Of a stretch of DNA of 64,000 nucleotides, positions 11,401-26,400 are shown piece after piece (position 1 is the stretch's first letter; each line of letters starts with the position of its first letter). Under the pieces are notes generated by a model that ran no database searches, had not been told where the DNA came from, and was given only the letters and a program-made list of their open reading frames with translations. The DNA is from Bombus terrestris. Lineage: Eukaryota > Arthropoda > Insecta > Hymenoptera > Apidae. The DNA lies in the NCBI RefSeq assembly GCF_910591885.1, contig NC_063272.1, forward strand, positions 12,908,364-12,972,363, given 5' to 3'. The translations under genes were made by a program, and so were the position numbers.

Positions 11401-14400
11401 AAACCGGAAATATAGCGTACGCCACCGAGTCTTGTATACGTTACACCTCGTTATGTCGTTCTACCTGTTCCCTACGATTGCTAGAAAATGAAATTACACC
11501 GTGTTACCAACGTCTGCTTAAAATGCCGATGACATTTAATAATATTCAACGAGCCTTTGTGCTTCTGAGTTTTTGAAGCAAAGTTGATGCAATAATGTTC
11601 TTTACATTAAGATGGTCACTTAAAAATAACTCGAATTCACGTCACGGTTAAGCTTCGCAATTTTCCAGGAAAAGCTGGTTTTTTCATAAAACGCGTATAT
11701 CGATAGGACGTGTGTAATAAATTTAGTGATTATGCGAAATTGAACGATGCACGAACTTGGTGTGCCGGGTAATTACGTGGGATTTTACGCTGATGAAGGT
11801 ACGCTAACCCTTTTACAGAAGACTTTAGAAAAATCAGGTCTATATTATGTTATAACGTAGCTTCTTGTAACAATAAATATCACACAGAAGAAACATGATA
11901 AGCACGTTTTCCTTCACTTCTTCATCTTAATGTCGTTTTATAACTAAAAACGAACGATTTAATACAACATAGATGAACATTGAAAGACGTCCTGGAATTA
12001 ATTAAAGCGATAAAGAAAACAATATTTTTGATATTCTAGTATTACAGCAAGTAGTATCTTTGAGATTATGAAGATGGAAGGAACAACGTGTACTCAGCAT
12101 TGAGATCAAATTGAAAAGACAATTTTAATAACGCGAGATTAGTTGAAAACGTACGTTCTGAGTTTTAAAACCACAGTTTTAAAAACCAGTGGTAAATTAA
12201 CTTAATACGTTGTTCATCTATAATCTTCACGTAGAAGCATGACTTTGGTCCAATAAATTTCAGAACAGTTTAATTATTATTCGACGATAAATATGCCTTG
12301 AATCATTTTGTTCAAGTTTTAAACGAAAAAAAAACCTATGCCTAATATTTTAGGAAAGATTTTAACATAGAATTGAAAAACACATCTATGTCGAAAGTGA
12401 TCGAAAGAACGTACGCAGGTATAAAAGATTATTTATATAAAAATTGATTATCGTATATTGTATTGCATCACAATGCGTAATAATATTAATAGACAGGACA
12501 TATTTATTTCCCAGTGATTATTTTACAATAGGTGGAATAAGAAGCGAGAAAATGTGTCTAATCTTGTCTGTTATACTGTGCGTATTTTCGCTTTCTGTAT
12601 TTTGACCAAGCGTTGGATTATGAAAAATGTACGCGTTTGGACACACTTGCTGAATGCATTCGGGGGCTCGTTATTGTCGGCAGAAGACAACAAACAGATC
12701 GTAAACCTCACAATTGAGTGAGAACGTTACGAAACTCGATGCAGAAAATTGCAATACGAATTGATATTAGACGCGTTGCAGCTGAACAGTGTTTGTCTGT
12801 TGGGATTCGAATAGGTCATGAATTGGACATTAAAAACTTAGGGAATGAGTAAAAAAATTAATTTTAGCATTTGGACGCAATGTCTAGTTAATATTATGGA
12901 ATTTAGAATTTTTCCAGTAGTATGATTAATGATAAGACATTCTTTAATTCAATCGATTATCTTCTAATTATCTCGTAGAATTTGGAGTAAGAGATAAAAT
13001 GGAGTAAGATAAATTTTGTAGTAATCAATATCAACCTTGCCGACAAATAAGAGTCTTGATCGGTGCTATTAACAAAATGTTAATATTAATTGCTGCTGTT
13101 AATGTTGTTTTGTGTTCGAGGGCTGCTCCAAAGATGTGATATAAATTAAGAAAGAATTAAATTGTTTTCATAATCGGGGCATTGCTAAGTGCTTTGATAT
13201 TATTTATAATGAAATCAGTAAACGTTTTCACAGCAATAATACAAACAACTAACGTTTCCAAAATTCGGAACTTATTGTATCTTATTGCTCTAAATTTTAT
13301 TTTCGTCAGTGCCAAATCTTCATATTCTAATGATGTTCTTAAAAAATGTTTATAAGGAAAGACTCGAGTTGTTAGATAAACTTACATTTTCGTCCTCTCT
13401 TTCGATTATTCTGTTTCTTATTTTCTAGAATAATATCTTCCACTTTATCAAATTTAAATTCACTAAGTTAATAAAATAAAAACATCATATGGACCAATAC
13501 AATTAATAAGTATATCTATATGCGATTATTAATGAGGTCTTTTTATCTACATAAATCTTTCTAATCATTTTGTAATGCACACGTTCTTACACGTTAAGTT
13601 TAGCTACCCTTAGCGTATAACGCGAAACGTTCTCCAACGTTCTATACGATTCTTCGGCAATTTACAAATTTGAACGATAATGGAATTATATTATTCCGCT
13701 AAAGCAACGCGTCCTTATTATAAAATTACATTTCCCGATCAGCTTCATATAATACTACGTTTAATGGAATATCGATGCGGTTCGATACATGTTGTAAAAG
13801 GTTTTGCAACTCGTATCTGCTATTAATATTAGTGGAAACCAAAGGGTTCGTAAATAACATGTTAAGAGTCAATAAATCGATATTCATGTCAGAAATAACA
13901 GTAAAGTAAAAGCAACGGTAAATTTAATAATGTCACGGTTCTCACTGATGAAATTTTGAATTATGAAGTATCTGTTGACGTAAGTTTGATACAAATCACT
14001 GAATAAATGTATTTCCGTATGGCAAAACTAATAAAAGAAACGAAAAACAGAAAAATAAGAAAAATAAGAGGACGGAAGAAGAGGGAATTAAATTATCATT
14101 ACCGTTATGTTAATTAAGAAATTTATTGTTGGCTAATATTCACCAGTTTCGGCATCTTATCATTTCCCATACCCAATATTTTAATTTCTTCCATATTTTT
14201 TTATTTTGCGTTTTATTTTTAAAATATAATCGATGTAACTTTCTATAATATTCTCTTCTGCAGATATTTTATCTTCAAGATTTACATGTTTTATAAAACA
14301 TCGCCGAAACTAGTTAAGATCTTATTAATTAATTCGTTATCGCTCGTGTCTGGTGCCTCATTAATTTTGTTCGCCGACGTTCCATTGCTCAATATATTTG

Positions 14401-17400
14401 CGCGTTTATTCCGCGTTGGGTTTTAAAGTATCGTAGAATTTTACACTCTGATTCAAGGATTCAAAATGAGCGAAATTGATTTCTTCACGATGCAATTGAA
14501 TTAATAAACGCCATATACGTCCCCTTTAATGATTTCCTTCATTCAATCTATTTATTACAATATTTCGTTTATCGTCTCGTGGGGCAACGAATATTCACGT
14601 TTCGTAATTTGTTTACAATTCGTGCAATAAAATATGGTTTCTATTTTAAAAACGATTACTGTAAACATTTCCTCTAAACATGTAACAAGCTTCTATTACA
14701 CGCAATAACAAAATATTGATGATACCGCGTCTTTTATCGCGTACATTATATTTATAACTGTAGCAACGAGCAGTTTTGATTGAAATCTAAACGCATTATA
14801 CTATTTCTGAGAATGAGGTGATCTCATTAATTTACTTACTCGGGTATCCAATATTTACTATTATCAATGTTTCCGTTGTAATATTTGAAAATTTGTCTCC
14901 ACGAAATTATATAATGGATATCAACCTCGTGTGGGCGATGGCGATGAGCCAGACTTAGGTTTCACCAATAGGTCAAACTCATCTGGTCCGAATTTTGCCA
15001 CTCGTTATTTTATACTCTAATTTTAAATGACGATCAAACTTGATAATATCATTTTCATAATTTTAGATACAATTATAAACGATTGTTATGCCATTCGTAA
15101 TATTATGAAATTCTAATCGACAATTTGAAACGTTGACTTCTAGATTTTTGAACTTGCTTTCTTTGCAGATATAGTATACATGATATTATGTGCCCGTAAT
15201 GCAAAAAGCATTGCCATTATTGGTTTTAGATAATTAGTGTTTCAATCAAGAAGAAATTACAGGTGATTCTTTGTAGTTTTACATAACAGCTAGAAATATC
15301 CTATTTCCAACGGTACGTAATAAAACTATATTTGAAACAATGGGCATACATCGAAGCAGGAATTGAACGGTATTTGCTCAAAATGTATCAAGGCATTGGC
15401 AATCGCCCAATGATTTAAATTCTAGTAAACTATAATTATTTGTTTTACATTAGCTATTGTAAATTGATGACGTTTATTTTGTCTAACTAACGTGCGTATT
15501 TTAAGCTTTCGAAATATCACCAAAATGTCACAATTTCTTTTTAGAATCTTGTTCTTTCTTCTCGTTCTTGTTTTTTCTTTTTTTTTTTTTTTTTTTTTTA
15601 AATCTGCTTTTGGTATGGCAATGTCTTCTGGCAAATTCACAAATAATTTCCGTTAACTTCAAAAGTGAAGTAAATTCGTCTCTGACAGATAAACAATCTT
15701 TTTCCCGTCATCTATAAAGTTTGATCTAACGTTCTTGGTTTATAATATGATTCAATAAAAATTGAAAGAGAGCTTGTCCCAAAATTTAAATCGTAGAAAC
15801 TTCGACACGCGATTGAGAAGCATTAGATCATCCTCTAAATAGTTCGTTCTTTTTTCGTATATTACGCGAGGAATCAGAAATTATCCGTCGTTAAATAATC
15901 AGTGATATTTGTTCTAATTAATTTTTCCATTGCCCTTTTGCAAAAATTCCCACTATGAAAATGTTCGCTCTTTTCGCCGCAGCTATCGATAAAATCTGGT
16001 TATCCGTAAAACGAAATTACGCAACATTTGGAAAAGAATTTCTCCAATTCTGCAACGATGCAACCGATCTTTACTTTTCAAATTCTCCAACGATGACATC
16101 AATTTTTATTTTAAAAACGTAGTACGTTTTCACAAGCATTTACCATTTAGTCTATTCTCCTCAGTTCTGTACATGTAAGAGAGAAAGAAGGAAAGATGGT
16201 GCCGTGGTTTGTTTCCAGCCTGCCTCAGATTATATTAAATTACACGGTGAAATCTCCATTTCTCCCGTTTCTTGTTACAGTTTGCAACTTCGTGGTGCAC
16301 GACCGCTGTCTCAAGGCCGTCGTCTCCCCCTGCTCCACTATCGCGGCAGGTCTCATTAAGGTAAGAATACCCTCGGTTTCTGTTTTTGCCCCTTTTGTGT
16401 GACCGGAGATGAGTGAATTCTTCCCCCGCGACCTATATTTACGCACTACTGAGAATACTCGGTTGCATAGTATCATGGTTGCGTCGAAAGTTCCGTTCGC
16501 AGCGAGGTGAACTTTGTGAACACCGAGTTCTGCGTTAACAGTTGCGCCAACATGTTTAAAGATCACAGGGAGGAGAACTTGTCAGGTACATTTTTGTCGA
16601 TTTTTTTTTATTTTATAACTACAAGGCAATAGATACTTCGATATTTCCTCTCTATATATTTATTTGTAATAGTGTTATTAATACTAAATTAATTGTCTTT
16701 TTCATACGTTACGACACTTATTCCGGTTGATAGAAACATCAGTTTTGTTTATTTAATGCGCACACCTTTTACGTGATAAGTGAAAATAAACGAAATAATG
16801 GCGAAACTTAATATCGTAATAAATTACATCTAATCAATTTGATGTATTTCAATGATGCTGTTATAAAGTAATATATATACAGGGAATGATCTCTGGAACA
16901 CCGCGGTGTTCGAACACTAACTCGAGAGTCACTGTAGTTGGAAAGGGAAGAAACTTGTTAGGTTCAAGGATGTAAGTCTTGTAAAATTAATAGCACATAG
17001 ATTTGAAAAAATTTGGTAAAAAGGCAAAGATATAAGCATCAAGAAATCATTTCTTATTATAAACATTAACGCTATTAAAAATTAGGAACATTTATTTACG
17101 TTAGCCCCAAAACCAAATGGAAACTACAGGGGAAGGACACGCGTCAAATTTTCCTATCTTTCACAAATTCAGAATCTTGTTAATCAATCTCACGATTGTC
17201 TTTTTATTTAAAAATATTACTTATCCTAATAATTATACGTTAGTTTTTAATTATACACTAATAATTATACATAGTTTTGGTTTCTATAAGACTGCGTCAA
17301 CCTACCAGCTATTTTTTAAAGACTTCCATCGTTGGACCAAACAGATTATTGCCATTTTTAATTTGTGATATTAAAATCCTCCTTGTTGATATTAAAATCC

Positions 17401-20400
17401 TCCTGTTTAATCATAAAATGATATAGGAATCAGAAAGTCAATAAGAACGTTCTTCTCAAGCTTTCCTCTTTTAATTTCCAAATAGGAATACAATTTTAAT
17501 AACGTGCAATTGATTGACAATACAGCGACTAAGCGAATATTAAAAACGCTTTCATCTAAAAAATAGAAAATGTAATTTCTCGTGTTCTTCCCCTGTAGTC
17601 TTCATTTTAAATAGATTCATCTTGTAATCTTTCAACTTGCCTCGTTCCTCTACCCTTTACTCTTCCCTTCTCTTCCTTTATAAAATAGTCGTCGTGAGTA
17701 AAAACGTTAAGACTCGCGTTAAATGGTCAATTATTTTTACGGTGGTTATTTTTAAACGGAGTAAAAGTTGCGAGCAAATGGGGCGATTTTTGTTCACCTT
17801 TAACGCGCAGCTTCCAAGGTGAATAAAACATAGCGAGGTTAAGACGCGCTTTACGAGGCTAACAAAATGAGAAACGAGAGGTTTTTCCATTTGTTGCAGA
17901 ACCCGGTTGCACACTGTTGGTCAGAACAGGTACATCGTAGAAGAAAATTCTGCAACGTCTGTCGTAAACGGCTCGATGATAATCCATCCATACATTGCGA
18001 AAGTAAGCTCATTTTCTACATCTTGTCTTCCTTGTTAATATAAGATTATTTCTTACTGTTTAAATTATGTATATAAAACACAGTGTCAAAATGTCAAAAA
18101 TGTGGAATCACGTTTCCATATATATTCAATTTCCTGTTGTATTGTACGTTGATTAGGAGTCAACATCCTGGACGTTAACGATAATCAATTTTACTTTAAT
18201 AGCTGTTTTTAGTAAAAAAATTTCTTAATATTACGCAATGTTAATTGTTGATTTTTTGTTGTAAATTTCTTGGATATATGGAACACGTAGTAATTCCAAG
18301 CTATTGGCCAATAGTCGATAGTCAGTGTGCTTGTGTTCTATAGATTTATTATGAATAACGTAGAAGCTAGGGCTGCAAACTTTTTCACAGAATCTAACCG
18401 ACTTCCGTCCGTCAGTTTGCTATAAAAAAATGACACAATTTAAGAAACATATACTTTGCTTCACGACTATAAGAAAATTTGTTAAAATTCTTTAAGATTA
18501 TAGACTGGGTGTTACAAAAACTTGAACCTGTCTCATTAGCATTATTCTTTTTGCTGGTAAAATTGATTAACGACATAAAGTATCGTTATGTTCTAACATA
18601 ATATCTTGCATGTTTTGGAGAAGAATCTGACGCTGTTGAACCGTGTCACTTTTAAAAGTAAAGCTATGATCGTAAGATATACTCACAGAGTTTCCTACAT
18701 ACACCTACGCAGAGAATTTACATTTGAATTTTTTTTTTTTTTTAAATATCACAAATCCCTTTATTGATTCCTTGTCGTCAATTTTTGTTAAAACGTTGCA
18801 TCAAATCTGCGACCTATCAGAACACTATAATCGTTACCTTTTTTGCATAAGTATTGAATCGCATATAGATAAGTGATTATTTCGTACTTTTTTCTTACTC
18901 TTTTACTTTTAAAGAACAAAATAGATGAGAGTTGCGTGGGAGAATTTTCCTTTTATTAGTGCTTAACGAAAGTAGAGATATCATCACCATTTTTACACTT
19001 TGAACCTATCGATGCCAGTGTTATCCTGGCTTCTAACCTTTTCCACTACGATTTATTCACAACGAATACGTGCTTACACATTTCATTTCATTTTTTTCTC
19101 CACGTACGTAACGATCTAGAGCAGATGATGTGTTTTAGGTTTTACACGATATATCTGAATGAAATGAAATTTTTCTGGTACGCGCTGTAACGCAATAATG
19201 TAACGTTACAGAGTAAGAGAATATAAATCCCCTAAGGTGTCTATTTTCATCTCATTAAATCGTAAAAGCTTATTTAACCATAAAAATAAAAAGTAACTTG
19301 GTGAAGTTGCACGAAGCAAGGTAAAGCTGTCTACTGTAATTTTTACAGTCAGAATATCGAACGCTTTGATAATTTTCTTACAATTTAAAAAAAAGAAGAA
19401 TTATATTAAATTTTCCTCGATGAATAATTTTTTCATTATCTTTCTTCTTATTATTTTCCGTTCCTACAACTTTTACAATCGGGCTTACTCTTTGTGTATT
19501 TCTTTCGATCGCGTGTTCCTTCTCAAACTTCTACTGAACATTTCAATCAATTTATTATGAAGAATTCTTTCATCGTTCATTACTTCAGCAATATCACAGT
19601 TTTATATCTCTAGTACTGTATCATTTTTATTTACACGAAGCATATACACACATAACGTGTAGCATATTTGTTTGCGAACGTGTAAAATAACAATGAAAGT
19701 TTAGTGTCTTATCGTTAGTCGGCTTGGCATAGAACGCGTTAACTTTACGAATTTTATGCTATCTCGTTTTGATAAAAATAGCTTCTGTTTTTAGGACAAT
19801 CTCTTGGGCGACTATACTAATGCATCATAATTTACACGTCATATCACACTTTCTGTTGCTTGATATATTAAAATCAGTAATCCGTGATTTGTGACTTGTC
19901 GAAGCTCGCTAATAATATTGGCGCGATATTACCAAAGAAAGTGTCTCGAGCGATTTAAGAAAAAGAAACATCTTGAACAACTTGATCTTAGAGAAAAGTC
20001 GAAATTTTGGAAAGTCCGCGATGTTTCAGCCGAGAGACAGTGATCGATGATACTTGTAATTTCAGTATGCGAGTACTTCGTACACACGGAGTGCCAGGAC
20101 TTTGCCGTGGCAGATTGCAAGGAGAACGCCACGTATTTACCTGGGAAGGACTTGGCGCAGGTAAAACATACCCATCACTGGCGAGAAGGTAATCTTCCGA
20201 GCAGTTCGAAATGCGCTGTCTGCAAGAAAAACTGTGTTTCTGCTGAGTGCCTTTCCGGGTTTCGTTGCGAATGGTGCGGCATGACGGTAAATGTTCTTCC
20301 TCTTTTCTAAACTCCCCTTCATCGTTTTACACTTCTCCGCTGTAATCAATGGTGTGCGAAAGTTTCACCGATAGAGTCTTAAATAATTTGTTACGTTTGT

Positions 20401-23400
20401 AAACAAGTATTAAAATGTTATCTCTCGCGGCGTTAGAATTTCATTTTGTACTGTATTAAACTACAGCAGTTGTTCCTCTTCGAAGCAAGAGTTTAAAAAA
20501 TGATAAAATCGCCTGGATAACGTCGAACAATGCTTAATTAAAAATAACATTGATCGTTGCCAAATCGAATTAACGAGTGCTCTTGTTAATACAATGAGCG
20601 CCGAGCTTTAATAAAAAATATAGATTTGCATAACAAAAGCGTTATTTCTGTTCACGTTGTGTTAAAAGAGACGATGGGTATTTTTGCATATGGAAACGTA
20701 TAAAAGTAGTTCGCTTTTGTGATTTAGTACGACACGAATATTATGAATTTATTATAGAATCGAATAGCTATGACTTATAAATTTATAAATAGAATCGTTT
20801 AAGTCATTGTTCGAATTTGTACAGAATCTTCTTGCCGAGGTAATTTGAATCTTCGCGGAAATAATTATTTTGCGGTACAAATTACAGCAATTATTTAATC
20901 AAAAGATTCCTTCTATTCTTGGCTACTCGCGGAGCTTCATTTATATTATAAATACGAAATTAACTTGCAGTTTCCTCGCTTTCTCTTCATATTCAACTCT
21001 CGTGCGTCTTTCATTTCCTCAACTTTAATTTGTCGCTTCGTTGTTACACGGACGATGATGTTGGACGATAAAAAAACCGATCATAGCGGGAGAATCTTCG
21101 AGAATTCTAAAATATCAAAATATAATTTATTTCCATCTTATCATTTCTATCAGCTATGAAGAAACTATGTCGTAATATTTAACGCTGACTACCCTACATT
21201 TTTTAAAGCGTAAGATCATCCTGTACTTTGAAACAATGGTCAATATACTCGTAATAATAATAAATAAGAAATGTAATAATCGTCTGGTTGCAGTTGCACT
21301 CTTACTGTTATAAAAATATCCCGCAAGAATGCACCTTTGGGAACTTGGAACCGATTTACTTACCACCACATGCAGTCAGCATTCCACGTACGGAAGTTCC
21401 CATGGAGGCCATCATTGGTGTACAAGTACGTCGAAAAGAAGTCCTGGCGCGTGAGTATTCTTGCCGTAAGTGTCTATTGTACAAATATACGTTTCGAATA
21501 TCGATTAGAGAATGTGTAACACGTGAACGGTTGATGGACGGAAGTAGTGGAATGAAATTATGTTCACGTACGTGTACTGCTAATATGGCTATTATATAAA
21601 TATGTATATCTTGAATTGTCGATATTGTACCGATTTGTTCGAAATTTTATTTCAAACTATCGATCATGTGTATGTATACGAACGAAAAGGAAAAGGAAAA
21701 AGAGAGGAAACGAAGGATCATAAGGGAGAGAACCAGCTTAGAGAATAGCGTGTAGGATGTGTCTCTATGTTTCCTTATAGCCGATTAAAGACGATTAAAC
21801 GATTGCAGAATGTACGCATCTGTAAATGTTCCTATCTGCGCGAACTTAATATATTTATTTGCGTATTTAAATGAATTTATTTTATTTTATTTTTCTTCTA
21901 TTTTTGCCGCGTACCTAGAGCAATTATTTGGAAGGTTTTATTATTAAATTCAGCCCGTGAGAATTTATTGCATTCTACATATTGATAATATTAGTATATT
22001 ACACTCAGATAACAAATAATGGCTCAATTAGAGTGTTACGAATTTCATGGTCGATCAATCTTCACGATACATCGAGCACACGTTTTATCGAGTTCCTATA
22101 AAATGTCACAGTGTCAATACTTGATGCACCATTTAAGGAAAAAGAACACTGTCATACAAAGATCACATTGTACTCATCGTTAGTACATAATAATTCTGAT
22201 ACTCATAGCAACGATACATTTTAACCAGATAGCCTACTACTACGTTTAGATAGAATAGCCACGTTCTACATGTTTCTTCGTGTGCAAAATAGAATTTTCT
22301 TTTCTCACACTGTCGTATTCGCTATATCTTTTGTATTTCGTTCGAACGGTAATTTATACGTATATATATACACGAGTTTTATATATAAGATATAGGTATA
22401 CAAGATTATATATATATATATACATATATACGAGGATTAAATGAAAAATAATGCCTACGATTTTATAATTTATTAATAATTGTCAGTATATATCGAATTT
22501 TATGTGTATATGTATACATTGTATTTAGTAGGGATATTAAGAAACAAATATTAAGACAATTAACAATTGTACGATAAAATTATGTAGTTATAGTTTGTAC
22601 GTTTATTATTATAGTTTGAAATAGAGTAGATACATCAAGTATAGATTATTTCAAATGAGAAAATAGTCGCAACTATCGAAATTTCTTTATTTACTCTTTA
22701 AAGAAACGATTTTATCGTAGGTTTAATTTATATAATTCAATTTTAATTACTCCTTTTTAAAAATATTTATATGTATTGGTAAGATAAACAAATAAGTAAT
22801 ACTGGCATTTACTGGAAAATATTAACGGGACAGATTGCGTAGGTCTTTTGCTCTTTCTTTACCCAACGTGTTACTTAATAATGAGATTACTCGTTTTAAC
22901 AACACGATCAAACGTAATCAATGTAACACGATCAAATGTAAGAAATTGATCTTCGACATTTCATTCTATCCTTCGCATGGCTCACAATTGGTTCCATGCA
23001 CATATTTTCTGACTATGCTCGAAATTGAAGGACGCAGTTTAGATTCGAAGAATTTTCCGCGAAATTATTTAATTTTTAAAACGTTTTTGCGCGATGATAG
23101 GAAACGATGCCACAGGAAAGTCAGCTATCGTAGAAAAGTATGAACGAATGAAATGATAATTATCTTTTATTCAAACGTTAGGGATTAGTATATTTCGATT
23201 CCTCACGAAATTATAAAATCGAACACATTACTTTCCATTCAATCCATTCGTGTACTCGTATTTATAAATATACAGATCTATAGAAACAGATCTATTTTAA
23301 TTCGGCAAACCTATATCGTGAAATTTCCAAACATTTATTCGTGCGTATGTTATCCCATAAATTCTATACGATAATGTTTATTATCTTATATAGTAAAACA

Positions 23401-26400
23401 TTAACGACGAAGAAGAAACGAAAGAAACTAGGAGGAGCAATATAAGATAATTTTCATTATTTGTATTGTTACAACCTATATTAAATATATATCTATATGT
23501 ATGATGTACCATCGACTTTTAGACATAAATATCTTTTGCATGGTATTTAGCATTTGCTCATTCGTTCGCGTGTATAAAAGTACATACATATATATACTAC
23601 TTTCTCGAATTTTATGATATATATATATATATGTATTTGTGTGTATATATATATATATATATATATTATAATATACATATACGTATTTTCCTTCAGAGCA
23701 TGCGATGTACGATCCGTTGGATAAGAAAAATAATCCCACTCGTGTTTTTTAACTCTCGAACACGTTTCTGTCACGTTCAGTCTGTGGTACAAAAGGCTAT
23801 CTTGTGTCTTATTTATTTTTCCCACTCTTTACTCGAGTATTTTTACGAGAAAGTCCGTTATCCAACTTCCTGCCAGATTATTACTGTTTCTCTCTAGTGA
23901 TCATTATACGTATATACGTGTCTTTTGTAACTATTTACCACAGCCGTCTTCCAGTTTCTCGCACTCTCAGCTTTCCACGCATCGATCGGGAAAAAAGATT
24001 CGCGAAATTGGAAATATCAGCCACGATTGGCTAGCTCGCTGTGGTTATTCAGAGTAAAAACATTTTCGCGAAATTCAGCGGCTCATGGCCTTATTCCGAT
24101 CGCTACGCGTGATATCGAACGCGTGAGAAAAGACACGAAATGGTTTTGTGGGATGCTAACATCGAAATTTCTGATTATCGAGCAAATTGAGAAAACACCG
24201 GTAACACAAATGTTATATAGGTTGCATTACGTATATATCAAATATTCGTTGTGTATATTGGCTTGCGAAACGTTATTAAAATCACTATTGGAACTCTATA
24301 GAAAGATACTTTCGAAAATTTATTCTTATTCGAAGAAAATATACGCACGGTGGAAGTTATACTTCGGCAACAAAAAGTTTATTTGAAGGATCGACAAGCA
24401 GGTAATCGTCTTTGCCAGGATAAGTAATATTTATTGTTACGTGTTAACGAAGATTATGACGAGAGACAAATATTTTTCAAGCATTTTTATGTTTTACAAA
24501 GAACGTATTAAGTGTTTTATACCACAGTGGCAAACTCGTAGAAATATTATCTATATTTAGGCCAAGACGTTAACATTATTTATGTGTAAGTGTTAAAATA
24601 CCGAAAGCTCGTTAAACATGTTGTTATACTACTTCACTTATATATTACCAATACATACATTACAATTTACAGTACATTCGATTCAACGCGTTTCTTACCG
24701 TAATATTTGTTTAAAAAAAAACGATTTTCAATGTTGAATTTTTCCAATACAAGTTTTGCGATCAGAGTATCTAGTTTGCATATATTTGCAAACGTTATAG
24801 CTTCTGTGGCTGTTGCTGTTATTAATCGCTATTCTCAGTGTGCTTTCAATAGGCGTAATGACATTTACGATTATTATATCGATTCACGTGGCTTTACAAA
24901 TACAGTTACACGGGTTGCCAATATCGTTGCTAAGACACTTAGGAAAATCAAAACTATGATTCTAAAATCGTATAGAGTCAGTTTCAGATTTACTTAAGAA
25001 CGAGGATGTACATGTAAATACTTCATTTATAGCATATACGAGATAAATGTTTAAGTCGTTAATGTATGATAGTTTTATTAAAGGTTAAATTAGAAATATA
25101 AATTAAGGATTTGCGTTAAAGGTGTTATTAAATGCAGAGCTAAAACTTTTTATTTTTATCGGTTAATTTAGTTTTTTTTATGCTTTTTTTTTTCTTTAGA
25201 AAAATATTTGTGATGAGTATTGTGTGTATAAAATAGCGATGAAGTAGTAAATAATGGCGATTAAATAAAAATTTGTGGTGCTGTGTACCGCATCACGCTG
25301 AGTGTTTGCGATTTAAACGTTGGCACGTTGATTTCACGTTTGTCGATGATTTAATTAAAAGCGAATTAAAAGCAGAAACATGTAATAAGTACTGGTCAAT
25401 TTTCTGCTATCTTTATCGCTAAATTTATGATCAATCTATGAAAATTCCGAATATAATCAAGATTTTTGTTCGTGGTTATAATACTTATAAAATATACGTA
25501 CGTATATCCGAAGAAGATTAATATGTTCAACTATAATCGAATATTTTTATTGTCGTCTTTGACTCGAGGAATTTCGGATTAAGCATGAATCGAAAACTTT
25601 ATACATACGCGTGTAGTATTTCTATATAAGAAACAATATAGAAATTAACGTTTATAAATAAGAAGATTCCAGGAAGATTATTATTCTTTCGAGTTGTATT
25701 CTTTGAGATATAAGGGTACTTCTACCGATAGAAAAATTATTGAAATCATATTGAACAATTCTATCAGAACTTTCTTACTGTACACTATATTATAAATCGT
25801 AACGAACGTCAGCACTTTCTAGCTCGATAATTTACAAACTCGTAACATCAGCGAATCGACAAGTTACAAGAACAGTGGATTGAAGATTTCTATTGCGCGA
25901 ACAGAACATTTACAATTTTATAACTATGTGTCAGATACGACGATCGACTTTGCAGTTTACAATTTTCAGATTTCACGCGTTCTGCTATCGATCTTACTAT
26001 TATTCTGTAAGAGAAATTATATCGATAACCTGTAACTTGTAAACGTGTGCTGATAAGAATGATTAGCTCAGGTGTAGCAAAATCCACGAAGAAAGAACGG
26101 CAACGCAAGAGAGAATAACAATATTCCTGAAATTGTTATAACCAACTACGTTACAAATAATTGATCGCGTTTTAATCTGTCGATAAACGCGGAATATTGC
26201 GCACGATTAAATCGCAGTCACCCGGCGTTTATGTGTCTTTTTCTATATATGAGGTCAGAAGGGAAAAAGGGAAAGGAATTGTGTAGAGATCAGAGACTTG
26301 TATAATGGTAAACGTATAAAAAAACTCGGTCTACCGTTTGCTTCTATTTGAAGATAACATCGGAGAGCAATTCGATTTCGCTGAGAGTGAACAAATTGGG

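Noticed and set aside
23476..23897. Frames rich in Tyr/Ile on both strands
   Set aside because: Generated by the (ta)n microsatellite.
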